NCBI RefSeq assembly: GCF_001758225.1
Contig: NZ_MAST01000024.1
Coordinates: 1 to 51,844, forward strand
From: Humibacillus sp. DSM 29435
GTDB lineage: Bacteria; Actinomycetota; Actinomycetes; Actinomycetales; Dermatophilaceae
DNA length: 51,844 nt
Direction of reading: 5' to 3'
This document shows, piece by piece, positions 16,114 to 23,530 of the stretch. The notes under the pieces are model-generated. The model ran no database searches. It was given only the letters and a program-made list of their open reading frames with translations, and was not told the DNA's origin. The translations under genes and the position numbers were made by a program. The first letter of the stretch is position 1, and the number at the start of each line of letters is the position of its first letter.

Positions 16114-19100
16114 TTAGTGCCCCGAGCTGCCGGGGCTCGCGTGCCACAGCTTGCGTGGCGGGTTGCTCTCCCGGTCGACCGCGGCTGCGCGCTCGGGCGA
16201 GACCCGCGGCACTCCCCCGGGCACGAGCGCCCCCGACCCCCGCGACCCGCGAACGTCAGCCCCGGCCGGTTTGATGTCGGCGTAGGGCGACTGCTTGAAG
16301 CCGGACGCATGCACGAGCACCCGTCTTCCCTCAGAGGTTCCATCAGCGCCTTGGTCGAGCGTTGTGCCACCGGTGGCCTCGTGCTCACCGAGGGCGGCCG
16401 CTCGCTGCCAGGCCGAACGGTCGGCTGCCTCGAGGGCATCACGGGCCGCGTCGACTCCACCCGTGGTCCAGGCGTCTTGCAGCTGCCCGAGCTCCCACGC
16501 ACCGGTGGCACGGATCGAGACGCCCTTCGGGCCGGTGCGGCGCACGACGCCCCGGCAGAGCAGCAGCCACGAGTGGAAGACGGTGGCGGCATACGGGCCC
16601 TGGACGTCTTCGAAGAAGGTGAGGTCGACCGGCCCGGTGGCGTCGTCGAGGGTGAGGAAGACGACCCGCCGACCCGTGCGGATCGGTGGGGTCTGGGTGG
16701 CCACCTTGACCCCTGCCACCCAGACCTCGCGGCCGCTGCGGCCGGTGAGCAGCTCGCGGGCGCGGGTGACACCCAGCGCGTCGAGCATCGGGGTGTAGAA
16801 GTCGATGACGTGACCGCTCGCGTCGAGACCGAGCACTTCGAGCTCGGCCCGCACCCGCTCCGACCCGGTCATCTCGGGCAGTCCGCTCGTGGCCCGCAGG
16901 CGGGGGGTGTCGCCGAGGTCGAGGGTCAGCTGGGTCGCGACGGGCTCGGTCGCGGGAGCCGGCCCCTGCGACTGGGCTGCCGCCAGGGCACGGATGTCAC
17001 CGGTGACCGAGACGGAGGTGACCCGCCGACGGGAACCCCGGGAGGCGGCCGAGACCCGTCGCTGCGAGGACGACCAGCGGTCGAGCTCGGCGACGTGCAG
17101 CAGCAGGTCGCGCCGGGTCACCTGCCCGCGCCGGCCCAGACCGCCCCGCACCTGGCGCACCGACCCTGCCGTGCCGCCGTCGAGCCGGGTCGGCCCGCCG
17201 AGGTCGATGTCGTGGATCGTGTCGAAACCCCCGGCCAGCACCAGCTTCTCGACGACCGGCCGCGAGGCATGGGCCCGCTGCCAGAAGTCGGACAGGCTCG
17301 CGTAGGGCTGCGCGGCCACGATGCTGGTCACCTCGGCCGCACTGATGCCGTGCACGTCAGCGAGGGACAGACGGATGCCAGGGCTGCCGTCGTCGGTGCG
17401 CTCGAACCGGTAGGTGCCGGTCGAGGCGTTGACGTCGAGCCCGAGGATCGTGATGCCGAACGAGCGGGCATCGTCGAGGATGAGTCGTTTGGGGTACATC
17501 CCCGGGTCGTGCGTCAGCACCCCGGCGAGAAAGGCCGCAGGGTGGTGCGCCTTGAGCCAGGCCGACTGGTAGGTCGGCAGGGCGAAGGCAGCAGCGTGCG
17601 CCTTGCAGAACCCGAACGACGCGAAGGCCTTGAGCACCTCCCAGATGCGGTCTGCCACCGCGGGCTCGTAGCCTCGAGCCCGGGCAGCGGGCCGCCACCA
17701 CCGTTCGACCCGTTCCTGACCTGCGGTAGTGCCCAGGGCGCGGCGCACCTCGTCGGCCTCGGCGAGGGAGACCCCCGTGGTCTCGGCCACGATCATGAGC
17801 ACCTGCTCGTGGAAGACGACGACCCCTTCGGTCTCCTCGAGCGCAGGGATCAGGGTCGGGTGCAGGTAGGAGGGGTCCTTCCAGCCCTGTCGCGCATTGA
17901 GGAACGGCACGATCATGTCGCTCTTGACCGGTCCCGGGCGAAAGAGCGAGATGTCGATGATGATGTCGTCGAAGGTCTGCGGGCCGAACTTGCCGATCAG
18001 CTCGCGTTGCCCCGGGCTCTCGATCTGGAAGCAGCCCAGGGTGCGGGTGGAGCGGATCATCTCGAAGGTCGGCTCGTCGTCGAAGGGGACCTGCTCCTCG
18101 TCGTCGAGGTCGACCTGTTCACCGTCGACCCGCTCGACCTCCTTGATCGCGTAGGCCATCGCGGACTGCATGCGGATGCCGAGGATGTCGAGCTTGAGCA
18201 GCCCCATCGCCTCGACGTCGTCTTTGTCGAACTGGCTCATCGGGAACCCCAGCCAGCTCGCCTCGACGGGGGTTCGCCTCAGCAGCTCGGAGTCGGAGAG
18301 CACGACACCGCAGGGGTGGAGAGCGATGTGCCGGGGCAACCCGTCAAGGCGCTCGACGATGTCGAACATCAGCTGTAGCCGAGGCACGTCGAGCCCGCTC
18401 GCCCGCAGCTCGGGCAGCTCGGCCAGGGCGTGGCGCACGTTGCGGGCGGCGATGTGCGGGAAGGCCTTGGCCATCGCGTCGATCTCGCCAGGGGGCAGCC
18501 CCAGCGCGGCCCCGACGTCACGGATGGCGTGACGCACCCGGTAGGTGTCCATCATCGACACGCAGGTGACCCGCTCGCCACCGAAACGACCGAGCACCTT
18601 CTCGTAGATCTCGGTGCGACGCGCCGACTCGACGTCGATGTCGATGTCGGGCAGCTCGGCCCGCAGCGGTGAGCAGAACCGCTCCATGAGCAGCCCGTGA
18701 CGCATCGGGTCGACCCCGGAGATGCCGAGCAGGTAGTTGACGAGCGACCCGGCCCCGGAACCCCTGGCCGCGACCCGCACCCCCATCTCGCGGATCAGAT
18801 CGCACACCTGCGCGACGGTGAGGAAGTAGGTGGCGTAGCCGAGCGTCTCGATGACGCCCAGCTCATCTTCGAGCCGCTCGCTCACCGCTGTCAGTGAGGT
18901 GGTGCTGCGCCCGGGGTAGCGGGTCGCGATCGCCTCACGGCATCGCCTCGCCAGTACCTGCTGGGGGCCCGTTCCCGCTCGGATGCCGAGCACTCCGGGC
19001 TCGGGCAGGTGCACCGAGCCGATCCCGAGGTCGGCACGAGGATCCTGAATGCAGTCGGTCGCGAGTGCGGTGGTGCGAGCGACCAGCTCGCGAGCCTGCT

Positions 19101-20226
19101 CTCGGGCCAGCCCGGCGCCACCGACGAGCCCCGGACCGGAGACCTGAACGACATCAAGGGCGAGCGAGTGCATCAGTGGGGTCGGCGAGAGGTGCCCGGC
19201 CGTGGTGACCCGGTCGAGGTGGCGGGTGTCGAGGGGCACCAGTCTGCGGGCTGCGTCGAGCACGTCGACGATGGCGGCATCCTGGGGGTCGAGGTGGCGC
19301 ACCGCGGCGGTGATGATGCTGGGCACGCCCAGCTCGCGAGCCAGGGCCAGCATCCGCCCGGCCTGACCGAGGCTGCCGGGCAGGTGCTCGGGGCCGCCGT
19401 GGCAGACCACCTCGACGACGACACCGCCGCGGGGCAGCAGGGCGATCCAACGTTCGAGCGCAGCTCTGGCCTGGCTGTGCGCCTTGGCCAGCACCGCGCG
19501 CCCGACGTCGGAGTCGGGCCCGAGCAGCACGACCAACCGAGAGGGCTCCTGCCGCCGTGCCATCTCGGGTGTCACGGCCCTACCGGTCGAGTGGCCACTT
19601 TCGTACCCACCGCTCGAGTGGCCACTCTCGTACCTACCGGCAACCGGTGCGGTGATGGGCGCCACGGCACCCGGAGCGCCCGACGCGTGCTCGGCGAGGA
19701 GCCGCTCGGTCACGACCGGGGTGCCCCGCTCTCCGCGCAGGTGGGTCGCCGTGACGAGTCGGCACAACGCTGCCCAGCCCTCTCCGGGTGCCAGTGCGCC
19801 ACCACTTCCACGAGCGAGCACCGTGACACGTGGGAGTCGTGGGTCGACGACGGCACCTCCGCGAACCGGAGTGCGCATCGGCGTGGTCGCCGGGCCGGGA
19901 GAGCCCCGACCGGCAACCCCACCAGCGACTCCAGCAGTAGCTCCACCAGTGGGTCTTGAACGGCCGGTAGCCCCCTGTCGACGCGCAGGCGGCCCCTCGA
20001 GGGCGAGGTCGACGCCGAGCACCGGGGCCACCCCGTGTTTCATGCAGGCAGTGGCGAACTTGACCGCGCCGTAGAGCCCGTCGCGATCGGTCAGGGCCAG
20101 CGCCGGCTGGGCCCAGGCGGCAGCCCGCTCGACGAGCTGGTCGGGCCGGGCCGTGCCGTAGCGCATCGAGTAGCCGGAGGCGACATGCAGGTGGACGAAG
20201 GTGTCGGTCATCGCCATCGCCGTCAA
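16114..20226 (-). CDS. dnaE2: error-prone DNA polymerase, DnaE2-type C-family
   Basis: A 1370-residue C-family replicative-type polymerase, best assigned to the SOS-linked DnaE2 (ImuC-like) group from its neighbours HEPN, DUF6504 and dinB. The catalytic aspartates are Asp529 and Asp531 in PDIDIDVESARR and Asp680 in LLKLDILGIRM. The N-terminal PHP domain begins HLHVASGYS, where other members have HLHVHSxYS, so one His is lost and PHP activity is doubtful. Two low-complexity stretches (about 85-123 and 186-220) interrupt this domain. QLTLDL at 1099-1104 is in the usual place of a beta-clamp-binding motif and an OB domain follows. Start TTG at 20226 overlaps the HEPN stop (TTGA); ATG at 20217 is an alternative. 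Confidence 0.88.
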   Translation of the reverse strand: MTAMAMTDTFVHLHVASGYSMRYGTARPDQLVERAAAWAQPALALTDRDGLYGAVKFATACMKHGVAPVLGVDLALEGPPARRQGATGRSRPTGGATAGVAGGVAGRGSPGPATTPMRTPVRGGAVVDPRLPRVTVLARGSGGALAPGEGWAALCRLVTATHLRGERGTPVVTERLLAEHASGAPGAVAPITAPVAGRYESGHSSGGYESGHSTGRAVTPEMARRQEPSRLVVLLGPDSDVGRAVLAKAHSQARAALERWIALLPRGGVVVEVVCHGGPEHLPGSLGQAGRMLALARELGVPSIITAAVRHLDPQDAAIVDVLDAARRLVPLDTRHLDRVTTAGHLSPTPLMHSLALDVVQVSGPGLVGGAGLAREQARELVARTTALATDCIQDPRADLGIGSVHLPEPGVLGIRAGTGPQQVLARRCREAIATRYPGRSTTSLTAVSERLEDELGVIETLGYATYFLTVAQVCDLIREMGVRVAARGSGAGSLVNYLLGISGVDPMRHGLLMERFCSPLRAELPDIDIDVESARRTEIYEKVLGRFGGERVTCVSMMDTYRVRHAIRDVGAALGLPPGEIDAMAKAFPHIAARNVRHALAELPELRASGLDVPRLQLMFDIVERLDGLPRHIALHPCGVVLSDSELLRRTPVEASWLGFPMSQFDKDDVEAMGLLKLDILGIRMQSAMAYAIKEVERVDGEQVDLDDEEQVPFDDEPTFEMIRSTRTLGCFQIESPGQRELIGKFGPQTFDDIIIDISLFRPGPVKSDMIVPFLNARQGWKDPSYLHPTLIPALEETEGVVVFHEQVLMIVAETTGVSLAEADEVRRALGTTAGQERVERWWRPAARARGYEPAVADRIWEVLKAFASFGFCKAHAAAFALPTYQSAWLKAHHPAAFLAGVLTHDPGMYPKRLILDDARSFGITILGLDVNASTGTYRFERTDDGSPGIRLSLADVHGISAAEVTSIVAAQPYASLSDFWQRAHASRPVVEKLVLAGGFDTIHDIDLGGPTRLDGGTAGSVRQVRGGLGRRGQVTRRDLLLHVAELDRWSSSQRRVSAASRGSRRRVTSVSVTGDIRALAAAQSQGPAPATEPVATQLTLDLGDTPRLRATSGLPEMTGSERVRAELEVLGLDASGHVIDFYTPMLDALGVTRARELLTGRSGREVWVAGVKVATQTPPIRTGRRVVFLTLDDATGPVDLTFFEDVQGPYAATVFHSWLLLCRGVVRRTGPKGVSIRATGAWELGQLQDAWTTGGVDAARDALEAADRSAWQRAAALGEHEATGGTTLDQGADGTSEGRRVLVHASGFKQSPYADIKPAGADVRGSRGSGALVPGGVPRVSPERAAAVDRESNPPRKLWHASPGSSGH
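19583..19636. repeat. 27-bp tandem duplication inside dnaE2
   Basis: Two adjacent 27-bp copies, each containing CGAGTGGCCACT and CGTACC, encode the doubled Tyr-Glu-Ser-Gly-His-Ser peptide near residues 199-214 of the polymerase. It keeps the frame and lies in a low-complexity insert of the PHP domain. Confidence 0.75.
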
Positions 20227-20777
20227 CGAGCGGTTGAGCCGTCGACCCGGTCAGCCGCCCTCCTGGCACCGGTACCGACCACGGTGAGCCTCGAGGTTCT
20301 TCCCGTGGCCTGCCCAGTTACCTGCCCCGTTACCTGCCCGGTGGCCAAGGGAGAGACGGGCGTGATGCTCTGCGGCAGCGGCATCGTGGCCAGGACCCCG
20401 AGAGAGTCGTGGACGATCTCGAGGAACATCTCGGCCTGACGGAGCAGGTCGTCGGCCTCACGCACCGAGACCGGTTCGCCCCGGTCGATGGCCGATCGCC
20501 GGGTCGAACAGGCAGCGAAGAAGGCAGCCCACTCGCCCAGCTCGGGAGCGATGCGCGGCAGAACCTGCCAGACGCTGCGTGGCCGCGACCGCGGTGACGG
20601 GACGGACCGGGCCGCCACCAGTGCCGCCGCGGCCCGCAGCGCACCGAGGTGGGCATCGCGAAAACGCTCAGCCACGTCGCTGGTACGGCAGGCGGACTCA
20701 AGAGTGAGGTGCGACCGGCCCAGCAGGTCGAACACGGCGGGGCCCATCGGTGGGCGAGGGAGGTGTGCTGCGGTCAT
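20223..20777 (-). CDS. SAV_6107-type HEPN domain protein
   Basis: A 184-residue, mainly helical protein matching the actinobacterial SAV_6107 HEPN group: FDLLGRSHLTLESACRTS, then FRDAHLGALRAAAALVAAR and VLPRIAPELGEWAAFFAAC, ending in VREADDLLRQAEMFLEIV. HEPN domains are four-helix bundles that act as RNases in toxins or as scaffolds. RFRDAH satisfies Rx4H but lies early in the domain, not in the usual position, so catalysis is doubtful. The C-terminal 45 residues are disordered with a Thr-Gly-Gln-Val repeat. The ATG follows AGGAAG, and the stop overlaps the dnaE2 start, which indicates coupled synthesis with the polymerase. I infer a role in translesion synthesis. Confidence 0.82.
   Translation of the reverse strand: MTAAHLPRPPMGPAVFDLLGRSHLTLESACRTSDVAERFRDAHLGALRAAAALVAARSVPSPRSRPRSVWQVLPRIAPELGEWAAFFAACSTRRSAIDRGEPVSVREADDLLRQAEMFLEIVHDSLGVLATMPLPQSITPVSPLATGQVTGQVTGQATGRTSRLTVVGTGARRAADRVDGSTAR
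20305..20340. repeat. 12-bp tandem repeat (x3) in the HEPN tail
   Basis: Three units of the type GTTACCTGCCCN encode the Thr-Gly-Gln-Val/Ala tail of the HEPN protein; the last two are almost identical and the first differs at two further positions. Confidence 0.75.
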
Positions 20778-20816
20778 GGTCTTCCTGTCAACGGTTCTGG
20801 CGATGGGCGATACCGA

Positions 20817-20852
20817 GTGATCGGCGTGATCGGCGTGATCGGCGTGATCGGC
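20817..20852. repeat. 9-bp tandem repeat (x4) between DUF6504 and HEPN genes
   Basis: Four perfect copies of GTGATCGGC lie in the 102-bp gap between DUF6504 and the HEPN gene. They are not translated in either gene. Each unit contains GATC. The position inside the operon leader of HEPN suggests that copy number could affect spacing or folding of the transcript. Confidence 0.85.
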
Positions 20853-20879
20853 CGATATCAGGCCGGGTGCGGCACGACA

Positions 20880-21209
20880 TCAGTCGGCTACCCGAACGAG
20901 CGACCACTGCTCGTCGTGGGCGGACTCGTCGTGGGCGAGGTCGTAGACACCGGGAGCGAACGACCACCCCGGGCTGGCCTCGACCCGCCAGACCTGGTGC
21001 TCGGCCGCTGCTGCTGCGATGCCGGTACCCGGCTGCGCACGCGCCCCGTCGGGGTCACCGGACTCCCGCCACCAGGCCCGTCGCTCACGCCACTGGGCCA
21101 GCACGTCGCGAACGACGTAGAGTCGCCCCTTCCAGATGAAGGCCTCCGGCTGCTGCTGCGAGCCCTCGACCGGACGAACCTGCACGACATCACTGAACCT
21201 GCGAACCAC
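20880..21209 (-). CDS. DUF6504 family protein
   Basis: A 109-residue protein with the DUF6504 pattern: an N-terminal beta segment PVEG, then AFIWKGRLYVVRDVLAQWRE, a variable linker, and VWRVEAS with a terminal GVYDLAHDES...QWSLVRVAD. The family is confined to Actinobacteria and regularly lies beside dnaE2 and dinB. Function is unknown; the short mixed alpha/beta fold and the abundance of Trp and Arg suggest a protein- or DNA-binding adaptor, but that is inference. The GTG at 21209 follows GGAGA by about 8 bp. It is the first gene after the SOS box at 21318-21347 and so probably heads the damage-inducible operon. Confidence 0.85.
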   Translation of the reverse strand: MVRRFSDVVQVRPVEGSQQQPEAFIWKGRLYVVRDVLAQWRERRAWWRESGDPDGARAQPGTGIAAAAAEHQVWRVEASPGWSFAPGVYDLAHDESAHDEQWSLVRVAD

Positions 21210-21695
21210 GACACGTCTCCTACCCGGACACGTCGAGGTCGGAAATCACGACCCAGGTCGCCGCGCCCTCGCGAACAACCCGACACCAACCGACGACTGA
21301 TCTGATGAACCCCGCTGGATCAGTTCGAACGTATGTTCGAACTGATCTCACCCTAACCCCCGCAGCCGACACCGTGTCAAGACCGTCCACTCAACGGCAT
21401 CCACCGCACCAGGCGCGTCGTCGTCGCGAGGGCGGCGGCGGGGCGGCGGCGGGAGCGGCAGCCGGCTCTTTCGGGGCGGGGAAGGCCGACGTCACCCCGG
21501 CACTCGGGCCACATCTGAGTACCGATGCTCAGGCGCAGCAGCACGACCTGCGGCACCGTAAGGGGTGCGGGTTCGGTCCGCGAACGGAGGGGTGCAGGGG
21601 TCCCTTCCGCTCACGGATCGGGCCCGTTCTCACGTCCGGTACCGTCTGAACCCACCCGCACCCGGGAACCGGCAAGAAGGGGGTCAGACGTCATC
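21210..21695. other. divergent intergenic region with SOS box
   Basis: This 486-bp gap separates DUF6504 from DUF4126. It holds the LexA-type operator at 21318-21347, a leader of about 108 bp before the DUF6504 GTG, and on the other side TACCGT (21640-21645) as a possible -10 box for DUF4126. A short open frame at 21305-21649 starts inside the operator and has Arg-rich, low-complexity content, so it is not called as a gene. Confidence 0.6.
21318..21347. promoter_or_regulatory. LexA-binding SOS box
   Basis: The core TCGAAC-GTAT-GTTCGA (21325-21340) is an exact match to the actinobacterial SOS box, TCGAAC-N4-GTTCGA. The dyad extends further, with perfect 13-bp arms (GATCAGTTCGAAC and its complement) around the GTAT centre. 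It lies 108 bp before the DUF6504 start on the minus strand and about 350 bp before DUF4126 on the plus strand, so it most likely controls the DUF6504-HEPN-dnaE2 operon. Confidence 0.92.
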
Positions 21696-22415
21696 ATGGG
21701 AACCGAGCTCATCCCCCTGGTGTTCACCTCCGGGTGGGCGAGCGGAATCAACGCGTACGCCGCCCTGCTCGTGCTCGGCCTCGCCGAGCGGTTCTTCGGC
21801 TTCAGCCAGATCCCAGACGCCCTCGGCCGCACCGACGTGCTGGTCGGGGCCGGCATCCTCTTCGTCATCGAGATGGTCGCCGACAAGATTCCCTATGTCG
21901 ACTCGCTGTGGGACTCGATCCACACCGTCGTGCGCCCCGCCGTGGGCGCGACCATCGGCTACCTCCTCGGCCACGACAACGCCGCCCTCGCGACCGCGGC
22001 CTCGGCCGCCACCGGAGGCGTCACGGCGTTCATCTCCCACACCGTCAAGGCCGGGTTGCGCGCCGCGGTCAACACCTCCCCCGAGCCGGCGAGCAACATC
22101 GTGGTCAGCACCGGCGAAGACCTCACCGTCACCGGCGTCATGGCCCTGGCCGTCGCCCATCCGTGGTGGGCAGCGGGGATCGCCTTCGTGCTGCTCGCCG
22201 CCGGCGCCTATCTGCTCTACCGGCTCGCCGGCCGCCTGCGCCGGGTCAAGCGCCGCTACGACGCCTGGGGCGAGCGGGTCGGCATCGCCACCCCGGCGGG
22301 CCGCTCGAGACGAGCACGGGGGCCTCGAGGCAGCCGTGCTGCGCCACCAGCCGGCCCCGAACCCGACCCAGCTGTCGAGCAGCCGTCTGACCAGCCGTTC
22401 GACCAGGAGCGCTGA
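21696..22415 (+). CDS. DUF4126 domain membrane protein
   Basis: A 239-residue protein opening with VFTSGWASGINAYAALLVLG, the signature of DUF4126, followed by several hydrophobic helices (VLVGAGILFVIEMVADKIPY, TIGYLLGHDNAALATAAS, WWAAGIAFVLLAAGAYLLYR). It is an integral membrane protein of unknown function. The C-terminal 45 residues are disordered and rich in Arg, Pro and Ala. ATG at 21696 was chosen because the DUF4126 domain begins right there; AAGAAGGGGG lies shortly before it. It converges with metF with only 3 bp between the stop codons. Confidence 0.85.
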   Translation: MGTELIPLVFTSGWASGINAYAALLVLGLAERFFGFSQIPDALGRTDVLVGAGILFVIEMVADKIPYVDSLWDSIHTVVRPAVGATIGYLLGHDNAALATAASAATGGVTAFISHTVKAGLRAAVNTSPEPASNIVVSTGEDLTVTGVMALAVAHPWWAAGIAFVLLAAGAYLLYRLAGRLRRVKRRYDAWGERVGIATPAGRSRRARGPRGSRAAPPAGPEPDPAVEQPSDQPFDQER

Positions 22416-22418
22416 GCC

Positions 22419-23327
22419 TCAGAGGTTGCCGAACACCTCGAGCGTGGCCGAGCTGCGGTTCATCGTGATGAAGTGGATGCCGGGAGCCCCCTCGTCGAGC
22501 AGCCGCCGCGACGACTCGGTCGCGATGGCCATCCCCTCGGCCCGCACCCCGACCGCGTCGTCACCCTGCCGGTCGAGCCGGTCGGTCACGGCGGTGGGCA
22601 TCGGCTGGCCTGCGAGCTCGGCCATCCGGACCACCTGACGCGCGTTGGTGATCGGCATGATCGCCGGGATGACCGAGAGCATCGACCCACGCCGCGTCAG
22701 CTCGTCGCGAAGCCGCAGGTAGCTCTCGACGTCGAAGACCATCTGGGTCACCGCGAACTCGGCGCCGGCCGCCTCCTTGCGGATCAGGGTCTCCACGTCG
22801 TCGGCGATGTCGTGGGACTCGGGGTGCCCGTCGGGGAAGGCCGCGACGCCGACCGTGAAGTCGCCCAGGCCCTTGACGAGCTCGACGAGCTCGTCGGCGT
22901 GGTCGAACCCCTCGGGGTGGGCCGTCCACGGCTGCCCCAGGCCCCCCTGGGGATCGCCGCGCAGGGCGAGGATGTTGCGCACTCCGGCGGCCGCGTACGA
23001 CCCGACGATGGCGCGCAGCTCGCCGACGGAGTGACCCACGCAGGTCAGGTGCGCCAAGGGGGTGAGAGAGGTGGACTCGAGCACCCGCTGGGTGAGCTTG
23101 ACGGTGCGGTCACGGGTGGCTCCCCCGGCCCCGTAGGTGATCGACACGAAGCTGGGTGAGAGCTTCTCGAGGCGGCGGATGGAGTCCCAGAGGCTCACCT
23201 CGGCGTCGTCGTCCTTCGGCGGAAAGAACTCGAAGCTGAAGGTGGGGGTGTCGGAGTCGACCATCGCCGGGATCGAGCGGGTGAACCGCTCGGCCCGGAC
23301 CATCGAGGATGCCGTGCCGTATGCCAT
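22419..23327 (-). CDS. metF: methylenetetrahydrofolate reductase [NAD(P)H]
   Basis: A 302-residue (beta/alpha)8-barrel flavoprotein that reduces 5,10-methylene-THF to 5-methyl-THF for methionine synthesis. Signature elements are FSFEFFPPKDDDAE (about 30-43, with the catalytic Glu), FVSITYGAGGATRDRT, the folate/FAD region LAHLTCVGHS and ILALRGDPQG, and the C-terminal PGIHFITMNRS. Length and end match the family. The ATG at 23327 gives a 21-residue lead before the domain; a TAAGGT -10 box ends exactly 6 bp before it, pointing to leaderless translation. It corresponds in position to Rv2172c of M. tuberculosis. Confidence 0.93.
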   Translation of the reverse strand: MAYGTASSMVRAERFTRSIPAMVDSDTPTFSFEFFPPKDDDAEVSLWDSIRRLEKLSPSFVSITYGAGGATRDRTVKLTQRVLESTSLTPLAHLTCVGHSVGELRAIVGSYAAAGVRNILALRGDPQGGLGQPWTAHPEGFDHADELVELVKGLGDFTVGVAAFPDGHPESHDIADDVETLIRKEAAGAEFAVTQMVFDVESYLRLRDELTRRGSMLSVIPAIMPITNARQVVRMAELAGQPMPTAVTDRLDRQGDDAVGVRAEGMAIATESSRRLLDEGAPGIHFITMNRSSATLEVFGNL

Positions 23328-23333
23328 ACGCCA

Positions 23334-23339
23334 ACCTTA
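23334..23339 (-). promoter_or_regulatory. -10 box of metF, probably leaderless
   Basis: TAAGGT (TANNNT) on the minus strand is separated by 6 bp from the metF ATG, the spacing expected when transcription starts at the first base of the start codon. Confidence 0.6.
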
Positions 23340-23358
23340 AGCCGGTAGCGCGGCGGGG

Positions 23359-23413
23359 CCACGGACGTTCCACGGGCGCACCACGGGCGCAACACGGGCG
23401 CACCACGGGCGTT
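23359..23413. repeat. 11-bp tandem repeat (x5) in the metF / polyprenyl synthase promoter region
   Basis: Five head-to-tail 11-bp units of the type CCACGGGCGCA (outer copies end in TT and one middle copy begins with A). The period is close to one helical turn, so each unit faces the same side of the DNA. It lies in the 203-bp gap between two divergent genes and is not coding. Confidence 0.85.
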
Positions 23414-23490
23414 CGTGGGACTCACGGCGGTCGGCGCCGGCGGGCCGACCACCAGGAGACCGCGACGCACGCCCTACCTGCTGGCCCACG

Positions 23491-23496
23491 TAGGCT
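23491..23496 (+). promoter_or_regulatory. candidate -10 box of the polyprenyl synthase gene
   Basis: TAGGCT fits TANNNT and would start transcription about 28 nt before the TTG start at 23531. No clear -35 is seen. Confidence 0.4.
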
Positions 23497-23530
23497 GAGC
23501 ACTCATCCGAAGCGACGAAGGGGTGCCCCC

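Noticed and set aside
16078-18378. A 766-codon open frame on the plus strand
   Set aside because: It lies fully antisense to dnaE2 and the start of the methyltransferase region, which show clear domains. Long antisense frames are common at this G+C level.
21305-21649. A 114-codon open frame beginning in the SOS box
   Set aside because: Arg/Ala/Gly low-complexity product, start inside the operator and no ribosome binding site.
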